The notes beneath the pieces were generated by a model. That model was not told where the DNA came from, made no database searches, and saw only the letters and a program-made list of their open reading frames with translations. The position numbers and the translations under genes were made by a program. Below, piece by piece: positions 6,586 to 11,229 of a DNA stretch of 11,229 nt. This DNA comes from Syntrophus sp. (in: bacteria) (lineage in GTDB: Bacteria > Desulfobacterota > Syntrophia > Syntrophales > UBA8958). Within the stretch, counting starts at the first letter, position 1. Every line of letters begins with the position of its first letter. Location of the stretch: positions 1 through 11,229 of the forward strand of contig DMAT01000435.1 of assembly GCA_003451635.1 (NCBI GenBank). The letters are read 5' to 3'.

Positions 6586-7185
6586 CTAATCTGCTTGCGC
6601 GGCCTTCCGGTCACAGGCAAACTCTTGGCGATCATCACGGTAGAAGATACAAGCTGAGCTCAACTCTTTTCTGAGTCTTGCCCGGGCGCGGTGCAGCCTT
6701 ATCTTGGTCGCCTGAAGGGTTAACCCGAGGATATCGGCGATCTCCGCGTCGCTCAGGCCTTCCAGTTCGCTGAGGACGATGACGGATCGGTATGTCTCGG
6801 GTAGCGTTTGGATGATTTCCCGGATGCAGCCGTTCATTTCCTGACGGATGACCCGCTGCTCTGTGGAGGCCATCACCTCACCTGTCCAGATGTTTTCATC
6901 TTCTTTGGTTTCCGTGATGGCCTCCACGGGCAGGAGCTTCCCCCCGGCGTGACAATTAAAGGGATGACGAAGTTTGTCCAGGGCTGCATTGGTCGCAATC
7001 TGATAGATCCAGGTGGACAAACTGGATTCGCCCCGGAAGGTTTCCAATGCCTGGCCGATTTTTACAAATACCTCCTGGGTCAGATCTTCCGCTTCGTTCT
7101 CTCCGACCATACGGGTCAGATAGCGGAGTATCTTTCCTTGGTACTCGTAGTAAACTTGCTGAAATCGTATTTCCCCACCTTCCAT
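6586..7185 (-). CDS. ECF-type RNA polymerase sigma factor
   Basis: 199 aa from ATG 7185 (GAGGG 5 nt upstream); GTG 7197 is possible but its ribosome site would be too close. Region 2 spans about 8-75, with DLTQEVFVKIGQALETF (34-50) and SSLSTWIYQIATNAALDKLR (54-73), which bind core polymerase and the -10 element. Region 4 spans about 123-173, with LPETYRSVIVLSELEGLSDAE (128-148) and the helix-turn-helix IADILGLTLQATKIRLHRARA (149-169), which reads the -35. Region 3 is absent, as in ECF factors. The tail carries Cys179 and Cys191 in a C-x-FYRDD-R-x-EFACDRK stretch. No anti-sigma gene is next to it: downstream is non-coding and then the pdxS relic. It begins 41 nt after hgcB on the same strand, so it is probably the last gene of the hgc operon. 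Its target promoters are unknown. Confidence 0.9.
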   Translation of the reverse strand: MEGGEIRFQQVYYEYQGKILRYLTRMVGENEAEDLTQEVFVKIGQALETFRGESSLSTWIYQIATNAALDKLRHPFNCHAGGKLLPVEAITETKEDENIWTGEVMASTEQRVIRQEMNGCIREIIQTLPETYRSVIVLSELEGLSDAEIADILGLTLQATKIRLHRARARLRKELSSACIFYRDDRQEFACDRKAAQAD

Positions 7186-7226
7186 AACAACCCTCACCGC
7201 CTCATTTTTTCAATATCATGCCATTG

Positions 7227-7556
7227 TTATGAGCAACAGGTTCCCCCGACCTTGCCTGCGGAGGGATTTTTGGGATCGACGAAGCAACCGCAGGAGGCGC
7301 TTTCGCGGTTCAGCATCCCGTTGATCACCGCCGCGGCGCATCCAACCCCGGCCTCTACGGACACGGCGCCGACGGGGCAATTGCGGCTGCAGGCCCCGCA
7401 CTCCATGCAGGCGTCGCGATTCCGGAACCGGACGCGTTTTTCATCGATCCCCAGTACCCCATGAGGACAGACCTCCAGGCACATACCGCAACCGGTGCAT
7501 TTATCGCTGTCAACCTTTAAGGTGACGACATCCTTTAGATAGAGAAATTTATTCAT
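7227..7556 (-). CDS. hgcB: HgcB, ferredoxin of mercury methylation
   Basis: 109 aa from ATG 7556, which has GAGGAGGA 4 nt upstream overlapping the hgcA stop. Two 4Fe-4S motifs: C20-x2-C23-x2-C26-x3-C30 and C50-x2-C53-x2-C56-x3-C60, the second containing CMECGAC, a known HgcB hallmark. Cys73 (GVGCAAAVING) corresponds to the extra cysteine needed for methylation in Desulfovibrio HgcB, and the tail ends GGTCCS with the vicinal pair Cys107-Cys108 thought to bind Hg(II) and hand it on. C89 and C91 (SCGC) are further thiols. HgcB reduces the corrinoid of HgcA so that methyl transfer to mercury can recur. Plain bacterial ferredoxins lack the Cys73 and terminal CC features, and the partner hgcA is directly upstream, so the call is firm. 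Confidence 0.95.
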   Translation of the reverse strand: MNKFLYLKDVVTLKVDSDKCTGCGMCLEVCPHGVLGIDEKRVRFRNRDACMECGACSRNCPVGAVSVEAGVGCAAAVINGMLNRESASCGCFVDPKNPSAGKVGGTCCS

Positions 7557-7566
7557 TTTATCCTCC

Positions 7567-8718
7567 TCAAAAAAAACGAGAAACCAACAGGGCGGCAAAC
7601 CCGGAAAGACCGGCGCTGATTTCCAGAGGCAAGGCCCAGCGCATTTCCCGCCTTACCCCGGATAGGGACGTGTAAGTGGAGGCGCCGGTGAAGTTCATGG
7701 CCAGATAGGCGGAAAAGGCGGGGATCAAAAGCAGCCAGGCGCCGCCAAACAAGATACCCCGCCAGGTATGGAGATCGCCTCCCCAGGCATAGATTAAGGC
7801 GACGGCTATGGGCAGTCCGGCGGCGATTCCTTTTGTTGTAAAGGCACGGCCCGGCAGATAGGGGAGGAGCAGGGGAGTCAAGACGGCTCCGGAAATAATC
7901 GCACCTAAAAAGGCAAGGACCGAAAACACACCGTCCCGTGCCATGCTCTGCAGGAATCCCCCGGCCCCGCCGAAACCGCCGATGAGGAGCAAGATGGGAA
8001 TGATGACCAGGGCGGGTCTTAGCGTGGCAACAAGCTCAATGGGAATGAGGACGGCGCGCTCCCGCAGGGGAAAGTCTTTTCGCCTCATTGCGGCTGTTGC
8101 CTTGAGGCCGGCGTCGAGATAGGCGGCAACATCCCGGGCGAGAATTGGCCCGTAATGGACCTTGAATCCCGACTGTTTTCTGGCCAGATGGGCGGATACG
8201 CCGGGAGCACCCAGTTGTGGCAGGATCAGATTGCGATGTTTAACTATATCCCTAATACCGCTGGCAGTGATGCGGCGGATAAGTTCCTCCGTCCCGAAGG
8301 TTCCCTTGCCGGCGGCGCACCACACGTTGATTCCATCCGTGTCGAGAACGAGAATCCAGACATTTCGCCCCGGCAAGACCTCTCGGAGGCAGTCAAAGCT
8401 CATCTTGTAATTGGCCGTGACGAGGACAGGTGAAGAATCATCGGGTGATCCAAGGGCGTATAGGCCCGGATCGACGGCATAGTGCATCCTGCAGACTCCC
8501 CAGCGCGCCTTGATCGCCCCCCAGCGGTCACACCCTGTCAATACCGACGATACTTGGGGAATCCTTCCCGCAGGACCTGCCACCGAACCGGTTACAAACT
8601 CCTGGTCCAGACGGGGCGGCTTCAGCTCGGTATCGCTCCCCGAAGCCGCGCAGGCGGCAGGGGGCGCCATGGGCAGCATGATCTGCTTTGGGGACGAATC
8701 ATTTGTATATACTTTCAT
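7567..8718 (-). CDS. hgcA: HgcA, corrinoid mercury methyltransferase
   Basis: 383 aa. HgcA takes a methyl group on its corrinoid cobalt and transfers it to Hg(II), making methylmercury; it acts at the cytoplasmic membrane. Diagnostic cap-helix motif NVWCAAGKGTF at 131-141, in which Cys134 is the predicted lower cobalt ligand (equivalent to Cys93 of Desulfovibrio desulfuricans ND132). Other HgcA blocks: FVTGSVAGPAGRIPQVSSVL (41-60), TGCDRWGAIKARWGVCRMHY (61-80) and AVDPGLYALG (81-90). A C-terminal membrane domain shows about five hydrophobic helices near 225-248, 262-288, 297-312, 320-342 and 362-380. About 40 residues precede the conserved start, making the N-terminus longer than in ND132. 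GAGGT lies 9 nt before the ATG and overlaps the stop of the abrB-like gene. The related CFeSP large subunit CdhD/AcsC lacks this membrane tail and cysteine motif. Confidence 0.96.
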   Translation of the reverse strand: MKVYTNDSSPKQIMLPMAPPAACAASGSDTELKPPRLDQEFVTGSVAGPAGRIPQVSSVLTGCDRWGAIKARWGVCRMHYAVDPGLYALGSPDDSSPVLVTANYKMSFDCLREVLPGRNVWILVLDTDGINVWCAAGKGTFGTEELIRRITASGIRDIVKHRNLILPQLGAPGVSAHLARKQSGFKVHYGPILARDVAAYLDAGLKATAAMRRKDFPLRERAVLIPIELVATLRPALVIIPILLLIGGFGGAGGFLQSMARDGVFSVLAFLGAIISGAVLTPLLLPYLPGRAFTTKGIAAGLPIAVALIYAWGGDLHTWRGILFGGAWLLLIPAFSAYLAMNFTGASTYTSLSGVRREMRWALPLEISAGLSGFAALLVSRFF

Positions 8719-8730
8719 TATTGGCTTACC

Positions 8731-9009
8731 TCAAATCACATCTCTCATAATGGGGCCAAGAAATTCCCTGACCCGCACGGCAAGATTGTCAGCCTTGATT
8801 AACGTCAGGCAGCAGACCTCGCCCTCTTTTTCCCAACTGATCAGGGCCAGTTTATCTCCGGCCTTGATGTTCGCTTTGTCCCGCAATTCCTTGGGGAGCA
8901 CCATCTGCCCCCGCTCATCGACGCTGATCAGCGCTTCGATGCGGCAACAACTCGTCACTCCGCTTGGGGATACACAACAGGACTCCTTCTTCTGATCTGT
9001 TTTAACCAT
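8731..9009 (-). CDS. AbrB/SpoVT-fold HgcAB-associated protein with three CC pairs
   Basis: 92 aa from ATG 9009, with GAGGTG 6 nt upstream; ATG 9042 and TTG 9051 are in-frame but lack such a site. Residues 26-60 form the swapped-hairpin DNA-binding domain typical of AbrB/MazE/SpoVT: ALISVDERGQMVLPKELRDKA (26-46), then NIKAGDKLALISWE. Unusual are three vicinal cysteine pairs, Cys11-12, Cys21-22 and Cys66-67, the first two in the N-terminal arm before the fold. A protein of this kind sits beside hgcAB in several methylators and is called HgcAB-associated (sometimes HgcC); I rely on memory for that name. The gene lies 12 nt before hgcA and heads the operon. Probable role: autoregulated repressor or metal/thiol-responsive regulator of hgcAB; an accessory Hg-thiol carrier is also possible. 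Its function is not shown by sequence alone. Confidence 0.85.
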   Translation of the reverse strand: MVKTDQKKESCCVSPSGVTSCCRIEALISVDERGQMVLPKELRDKANIKAGDKLALISWEKEGEVCCLTLIKADNLAVRVREFLGPIMRDVI

Positions 9010-9050
9010 TTCTTTCACCTCAAGTTGATTATTCAGACTCATGCAATACA

Positions 9051-9077
9051 ATCAGATTCATCAGTTTCATCAGAATA
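9051..9077. repeat. Three tandem 9-bp repeats at the hgc promoter (candidate operator)
   Basis: Three head-to-tail 9-mers, ATCAGATTC (9051-9059), ATCAGTTTC (9060-9068) and ATCAGAATA (9069-9077), share ATCAG. On the - strand they read as repeated CTGAT elements covering the -10 box and the expected transcription start of the hgc operon. This position suits binding of an AbrB-fold regulator. Confidence 0.55.
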
Positions 9078-9102
9078 TAATTAAGGGCAAGAGTTTTGTC
9101 AA
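9074..9102 (-). promoter_or_regulatory. Near-consensus sigma-70 promoter of the abrB-hgcA-hgcB operon
   Basis: On the - strand TTGACA (9102-9097) and TATATT (9079-9074) are separated by exactly 17 bp. Upstream, A-rich tracts (complement of the T-runs at 9118-9136) resemble an UP element. The CTTGACA block is repeated in tandem (9110-9104 and 9103-9097). Transcription would begin near 9066, giving a leader of about 57 nt before ATG 9009. Confidence 0.7.
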
Positions 9103-9172
9103 GTGTCAAGTGAGAACTTTTTTAATTTGTTTTTTTGCAGTGTGATCCAAAAATGAAATCAAAAGCTTGAAG

Positions 9173-9198
9173 CGGATCAGCAAAACGGATCAACAAAA
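9173..9198. repeat. Tandem 13-bp repeat upstream of the toxin-antitoxin promoter
   Basis: CGGATCAGCAAAA (9173-9185) and CGGATCAACAAAA (9186-9198) match at 12 of 13 positions and abut directly. They end 3 bp before the proposed -35 of the antitoxin gene, so they could be a regulator site or simply a short duplication. Confidence 0.55.
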
Positions 9199-9201
9199 AT
9201 A

Positions 9202-9230
9202 TTGTCCAATTTTCTGATTTCTGCTATTCT
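9202..9230 (+). promoter_or_regulatory. Sigma-70-like promoter of the AbrB/PIN toxin-antitoxin operon
   Basis: TTGTCC (9202-9207) and TATTCT (9225-9230) are 17 bp apart, placing the start of transcription near 9237-9238, about 32 nt before the antitoxin ATG. The -10 is embedded in the palindrome and direct repeat described separately, which fits negative autoregulation. Confidence 0.55.
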
Positions 9231-9241
9231 GATTTCAGAAT
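9212..9241. promoter_or_regulatory. Palindrome and direct repeat over the toxin-antitoxin -10 (candidate operator)
   Basis: ATTCTGA (9226-9232) and TCAGAAT (9235-9241) form a perfect 7-bp inverted repeat around TT. In addition TTCTGATTTC occurs twice in direct orientation, at 9212-9221 and 9227-9236. The elements overlap the -10 and start site. AbrB/MazE-type antitoxins usually repress their own operon by binding such sites. Confidence 0.5.
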
Positions 9242-9268
9242 TATTTTACAGGGAGGCACACAATACCG

Positions 9269-9547
9269 ATGAAATCCATCACCGCCACAATCAAAGCCCG
9301 GGGACAGCTAACAATACCTAAAAAAATCAGAGAGATGATTCATCTTGAAGAGGGTCAGTCCGTATCGATCATTCCTGCGGGTGAATCCGTTATTATCTCG
9401 CCTAAAAGGCTCGAACTGGATGACGCCCGGAGAGAGATCCGGCGCATTATGAAGCAATCCGGCTATTCAGCGGCTGAGTTGCTGGCTGGTCTGAAGGAAG
9501 AGCGGGAGAACCTTTTTCAGGAAATCTATGGCAAGAAAAGCGATTAA
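9269..9547 (+). CDS. AbrB/MazE-family antitoxin
   Basis: 92 aa. The N-terminal half is the AbrB/MazE swapped-hairpin DNA-binding domain: ITATIKARGQLTIPKKIREMI (4-24), then LEEGQSVSIIPAGESVIISP (26-45). The rest is helical and charged: DDARREIRRIMKQSGYSAAE (51-70) then LLAGLKEERENLFQEIYGKK, the part expected to bind and neutralise the toxin. GGGAGG lies 12 nt before the ATG, a long spacing. The stop overlaps the start of the PIN gene by 20 nt, typical of an antitoxin-toxin pair with coupled translation. It contains no cysteines, unlike the AbrB-fold protein encoded divergently 259 bp away. Confidence 0.9.
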   Translation: MKSITATIKARGQLTIPKKIREMIHLEEGQSVSIIPAGESVIISPKRLELDDARREIRRIMKQSGYSAAELLAGLKEERENLFQEIYGKKSD

Positions 9548-9992
9548 AATATTCCTGGATTCCAATGTATTGCTTTCCGGTCTGCTGTCCGAAAAAGGCG
9601 CCCCACGGGTGCTTCTTGATATTCTTTGCCTGGATCTGCCACTGGTAAAAGGCGTGACCGGAGCATACAGCATCCAAGAAACTGAGAGGAATATAAAGAA
9701 GCGGCTACCGGCGATTTTGGATATTTATCGGTCCTATTTTCCGAAACTGCGTCTGGAAATTATTCCCATACCACCGATAGAGACGGTGAAACCCTATATC
9801 GGCATGATCGCCGCTAAGGATGCACCGGTTCTGGCGTCAGCAGTTACCAGCGGTGCGGATTATCTCGTCACAGGAGACAAAAAAGATTTTGACAAACTTA
9901 AAGATAGTGCGGCTATCCCCGTTAAAGTGGTCAGCCCATCGGAGCTCGTATATTTGATCGGTCATATGTTTTCGTCTGATTTGGCGGAATAG
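9528..9992 (+). CDS. PIN-domain toxin (putative ribonuclease)
   Basis: 154 aa, PIN family of the COG1569 type. The Mg-binding acidic residues are in their usual places: Asp11 (IFLDSNVLLSGLL), Glu51 (SIQETERNI), Asp98 (AAKDAPVLASAV) and Asp117 in TGDKKDF. PIN toxins cleave RNA and halt translation unless bound by their antitoxin. The ATG is inside the antitoxin gene, with AGGAA just upstream. All four acidic positions are present, so the enzyme looks intact. A VapBC-like role in stress or in keeping the neighbouring DNA is inferred; the RNA target cannot be read from sequence. Confidence 0.9.
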   Translation: MARKAIKIFLDSNVLLSGLLSEKGAPRVLLDILCLDLPLVKGVTGAYSIQETERNIKKRLPAILDIYRSYFPKLRLEIIPIPPIETVKPYIGMIAAKDAPVLASAVTSGADYLVTGDKKDFDKLKDSAAIPVKVVSPSELVYLIGHMFSSDLAE

Positions 9993-10057
9993 CAAATGGA
10001 GAGGGAAAAGGAGAAAATGATGGAGTGGAAGGCCGGGGTTAACATTGGTGTCACAGA

Positions 10058-10076
10058 ATGAACCTTTGGGGTTCAT
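10058..10076 (+). terminator. Hairpin after the toxin gene
   Basis: ATGAACC (10058-10064) and GGTTCAT (10070-10076) form a perfect 7-bp stem with a 5-nt loop, followed after GAC by TTTTATTAT. It lies 66 nt after the toxin stop and just before the thioesterase ribosome site. A modest intrinsic terminator is likely; the T-run is short. Confidence 0.45.
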
Positions 10077-10104
10077 GACTTTTATTATCTAAAGGAGGCT
10101 GATT

Positions 10105-10533
10105 ATTCCTAACTACATTAAATATCTGGAAAAAATTAAAGCGGGGCAAAAGGGGCTGAATCCTTTTATGGATTTCATTGGCATTGAGCCTGTCGAATTA
10201 AAAGAAGGCTATGCTCGGTTTCGCATGCCTGTCCGTCCTGAATATTTACAGGGTGCGGGCAAAATGCAGGGTGGCCTGATCGTTGCCCTGGCGGATGAAG
10301 CCATTGCCCACGCCATGGTTTCCACATTGACCCCCAATGAAGGGTTGACCACGATTGAACTCAAAAGCAACTTTCTGGCATCGGTAAGTTCAGGAGAACT
10401 TACTGCTACAGCATGCGTATTTAAAAAGGGCAGCAGCCTGGTTATCGGAGATTGTTTGGTAACGGATGATAAAGGAAAGAATGTCTGCCGTGTCTCCGCG
10501 ACGTTTCTCTTGCTAAAAGGTAAGGAATTATGA
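10105..10533 (+). CDS. PaaI-like hotdog-fold thioesterase, probable AUU start
   Basis: 142 aa if started at ATT 10105. Acyl-CoA thioesterases of this fold hydrolyse CoA esters, often aromatic or short-chain. Seen (numbering from 10105): LNPFMDFIGIEPVELKEGYA (18-37), LQGAGKMQGGLIVALADEAI (48-67), the usual hotdog helix block with acidic residue Asp64, and a C-terminal DCLVTDDKGKNVCRVSATFLL. The usual HGG of the active-site loop reads MQGG. The perfect AAGGAGG (10092-10098) is 6 nt before ATT and the frame between is continuously protein-like (NYIKYLEKIKAG, then NPF just before the first internal ATG at 10168), whereas ATG 10168 has no such site. No ATG, GTG or TTG is available between the TAA at 10090 and 10168. 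It is alone between the PIN toxin and the MORN gene. Confidence 0.82.
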   Translation: MPNYIKYLEKIKAGQKGLNPFMDFIGIEPVELKEGYARFRMPVRPEYLQGAGKMQGGLIVALADEAIAHAMVSTLTPNEGLTTIELKSNFLASVSSGELTATACVFKKGSSLVIGDCLVTDDKGKNVCRVSATFLLLKGKEL

Positions 10534-10543
10534 CTGAAGGACA

Positions 10544-10559
10544 TATTCAATATTGAATA
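10544..10559. repeat. 16-bp perfect AT-rich palindrome
   Basis: TATTCAAT followed directly by ATTGAATA is perfectly self-complementary. It lies 10 bp after the thioesterase stop and 8 bp before a promoter-like -35, so it may be an operator or an AT-rich stem; it lacks GC and a clean U-run for a terminator. Confidence 0.4.
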
Positions 10560-10567
10560 AAAATAAT

Positions 10568-10596
10568 TTGTCATTAAAGATCTAATGCTGTATTAT
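10568..10596 (+). promoter_or_regulatory. Sigma-70-like promoter of the MORN-repeat gene
   Basis: TTGTCA (10568-10573) and TATTAT (10591-10596) are 17 bp apart, both close to consensus. Transcription would begin near 10603, giving a leader of about 67 nt. It fits independent expression of the MORN gene from the thioesterase. Confidence 0.6.
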
Positions 10597-10669
10597 CCAC
10601 ACACTTCTGACCATGTGTACCCAGATGTCATTATAGATCTTTATTTCAGTTTTGGAATGAGGGAAAAAT

Positions 10670-11229
10670 ATGTCTGTTTTCTTAAATAAGCTTTTGAAAA
10701 AGATGTCCCGAAAAAAGATCGTCAGGGAAGATGGCCTGGAGAAAAGACCGCCCATGAGCGGTCAGGGCTCAATGACTTATCCGGGGGGGATGAAATACAC
10801 CGGGGAGTGGAAAGAGGGACTCTGGGAAGGACAGGGAGTTCTCACCTATCCGGGAGGCATAACCTATACGGGTGAGTGGAATGACAATAAAATGAACGGC
10901 CAGGGAAGCGTGACTTATCCAGACGGCGCTCAGTATGTCGGTCAGTTCCTCAACGGTGAATACAGCGGTCATGGAAACATGACCTTTTCCAACGGTAAAA
11001 GTTATGTCGGGGCCTGGAAGGACGGCGAACAGCACGGCCAGGGAAGCATGACCTTCCCGGACGGCGCAAAATATATCGGCCAGTTCAGCCATAACCGTTT
11101 TCATGGGCAGGGAACCATCTCGTTCCCGGACGGGCGAACATACGTCGGACAGTTCAAAAACAGCCTTTTCCATGGACAGGGAACCATGACCGACCGCGAC
11201 GGCCTGCATTACGTCGGGGAATGGAAGGA
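10670..11229 (+). CDS. MORN-repeat protein, 5' part (runs off the window)
   Basis: 186 codons are visible from ATG 10670, with GAGGG 6 nt upstream; the 3' end lies outside. After a basic leader (MSVFLNKLLKKMSRKKIV) there are six complete 23-residue MORN repeats and the start of a seventh, preceded by a half repeat. The pattern is Y-x-G-E/Q-W/F-x(3)-G-x(3)-GQGS/T-MTYPDG, for example YTGEWKEGLWEGQGVLTYPG. The period at DNA level is 69 bp. MORN repeats form an elongated beta-sheet rod. In eukaryotes they bind membranes or proteins; in bacteria the role is mostly unknown. The first residues are amphipathic and basic but not a clear signal peptide, so location is uncertain. Any C-terminal domain cannot be seen. 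Confidence 0.92.
   Translation, partial: MSVFLNKLLKKMSRKKIVREDGLEKRPPMSGQGSMTYPGGMKYTGEWKEGLWEGQGVLTYPGGITYTGEWNDNKMNGQGSVTYPDGAQYVGQFLNGEYSGHGNMTFSNGKSYVGAWKDGEQHGQGSMTFPDGAKYIGQFSHNRFHGQGTISFPDGRTYVGQFKNSLFHGQGTMTDRDGLHYVGEWK

Noticed and set aside
6808..7464. 218-codon open frame on the + strand over the sigma factor and hgcB
   Set aside because: It covers two well-recognised - strand genes and has no family motif; it is an antisense shadow.
7567..8718. HgcA as a CFeSP (CdhD/AcsC) corrinoid subunit of the acetyl-CoA pathway
   Set aside because: The NVWCAAGK motif has a cysteine specific to HgcA, the C-terminus is a membrane domain, and hgcB is adjacent.
9010..9130. Cobalamin riboswitch ahead of the hgc operon
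   Set aside because: The expected leader is only about 57 nt and shows no B12-box-like sequence; too short for that riboswitch.
10769..11209. 146-codon open frame on the - strand with an internal repeat pattern
   Set aside because: Its repeats are the antisense reading of the MORN repeats, whose + frame matches the family exactly.
10750..11229. Regular 69-bp DNA repeats as a CRISPR-like or satellite array
   Set aside because: The unit is in frame with a 23-residue MORN motif and diverges at third positions; there are no spacers.

Overview
The window looks like a piece of chromosome from an anaerobic, GC-moderate Gram-negative bacterium, most likely a deltaproteobacterium of the Syntrophales or a related sulfate-reducing/syntrophic group. 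This is inferred from gene content: a mercury-methylation pair hgcA/hgcB, FdhD (needed for molybdenum/tungsten formate dehydrogenases), an EpsC-type serine acetyltransferase, a YcaO protein, and strong GGAGG-type ribosome binding sites. No rRNA or tRNA is present to fix the taxonomy.

Left part (1-4645, all + strand): a tightly packed run of the 3' end of mnmA (tRNA 2-thiouridylase), nadA (quinolinate synthase), a small MOSC-domain protein, epsC/cysE (serine O-acetyltransferase, preceded by a 24-codon leader ORF and a hairpin), a stand-alone YcaO cyclodehydratase-like protein, and fdhD. The common thread is sulfur: tRNA thiolation, an Fe-S enzyme, a MOSC protein, cysteine supply, an ATP-dependent YcaO enzyme and a sulfurtransferase for the Mo/W cofactor.

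Middle (4646-6585): a convergent AAA/DUF4143 ATPase on the - strand, then a decayed stretch. It holds a clear pdxS relic in which the first ~50 and last ~35 codons are fused by a large internal deletion, with frameshifts near both ends, and a shorter possible remnant before it. The AT-rich stretch 6400-6585 shows no gene.

Right-centre (6586-9110, - strand): an apparent operon read from about 9066 leftward: an AbrB/SpoVT-fold protein with three CC pairs (HgcC-like), hgcA, hgcB, then an ECF sigma factor. HgcA carries the diagnostic NVWCAAGK cap-helix motif and a five-helix membrane domain; HgcB carries two 4Fe-4S motifs, CMECGAC, Cys73 and a terminal CC pair. A near-consensus promoter (TTGACA-17-TATATT) precedes the operon. 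The two gene junctions in abrB-hgcA-hgcB have the same design: the next ribosome binding site overlaps the preceding stop codon.

Divergent from it, on the + strand, lies an AbrB-antitoxin/PIN-toxin pair (9269-9992). The 259-bp region between the divergent genes is dense in short repeats, and both -10 regions carry the same ATTCTGAT element, suggesting shared or cross control by the two AbrB-fold proteins.

Right end (10105-11229, + strand): a PaaI-like hotdog thioesterase that appears to start at AUU, then, behind its own promoter, the beginning of a MORN-repeat protein that runs off the window.
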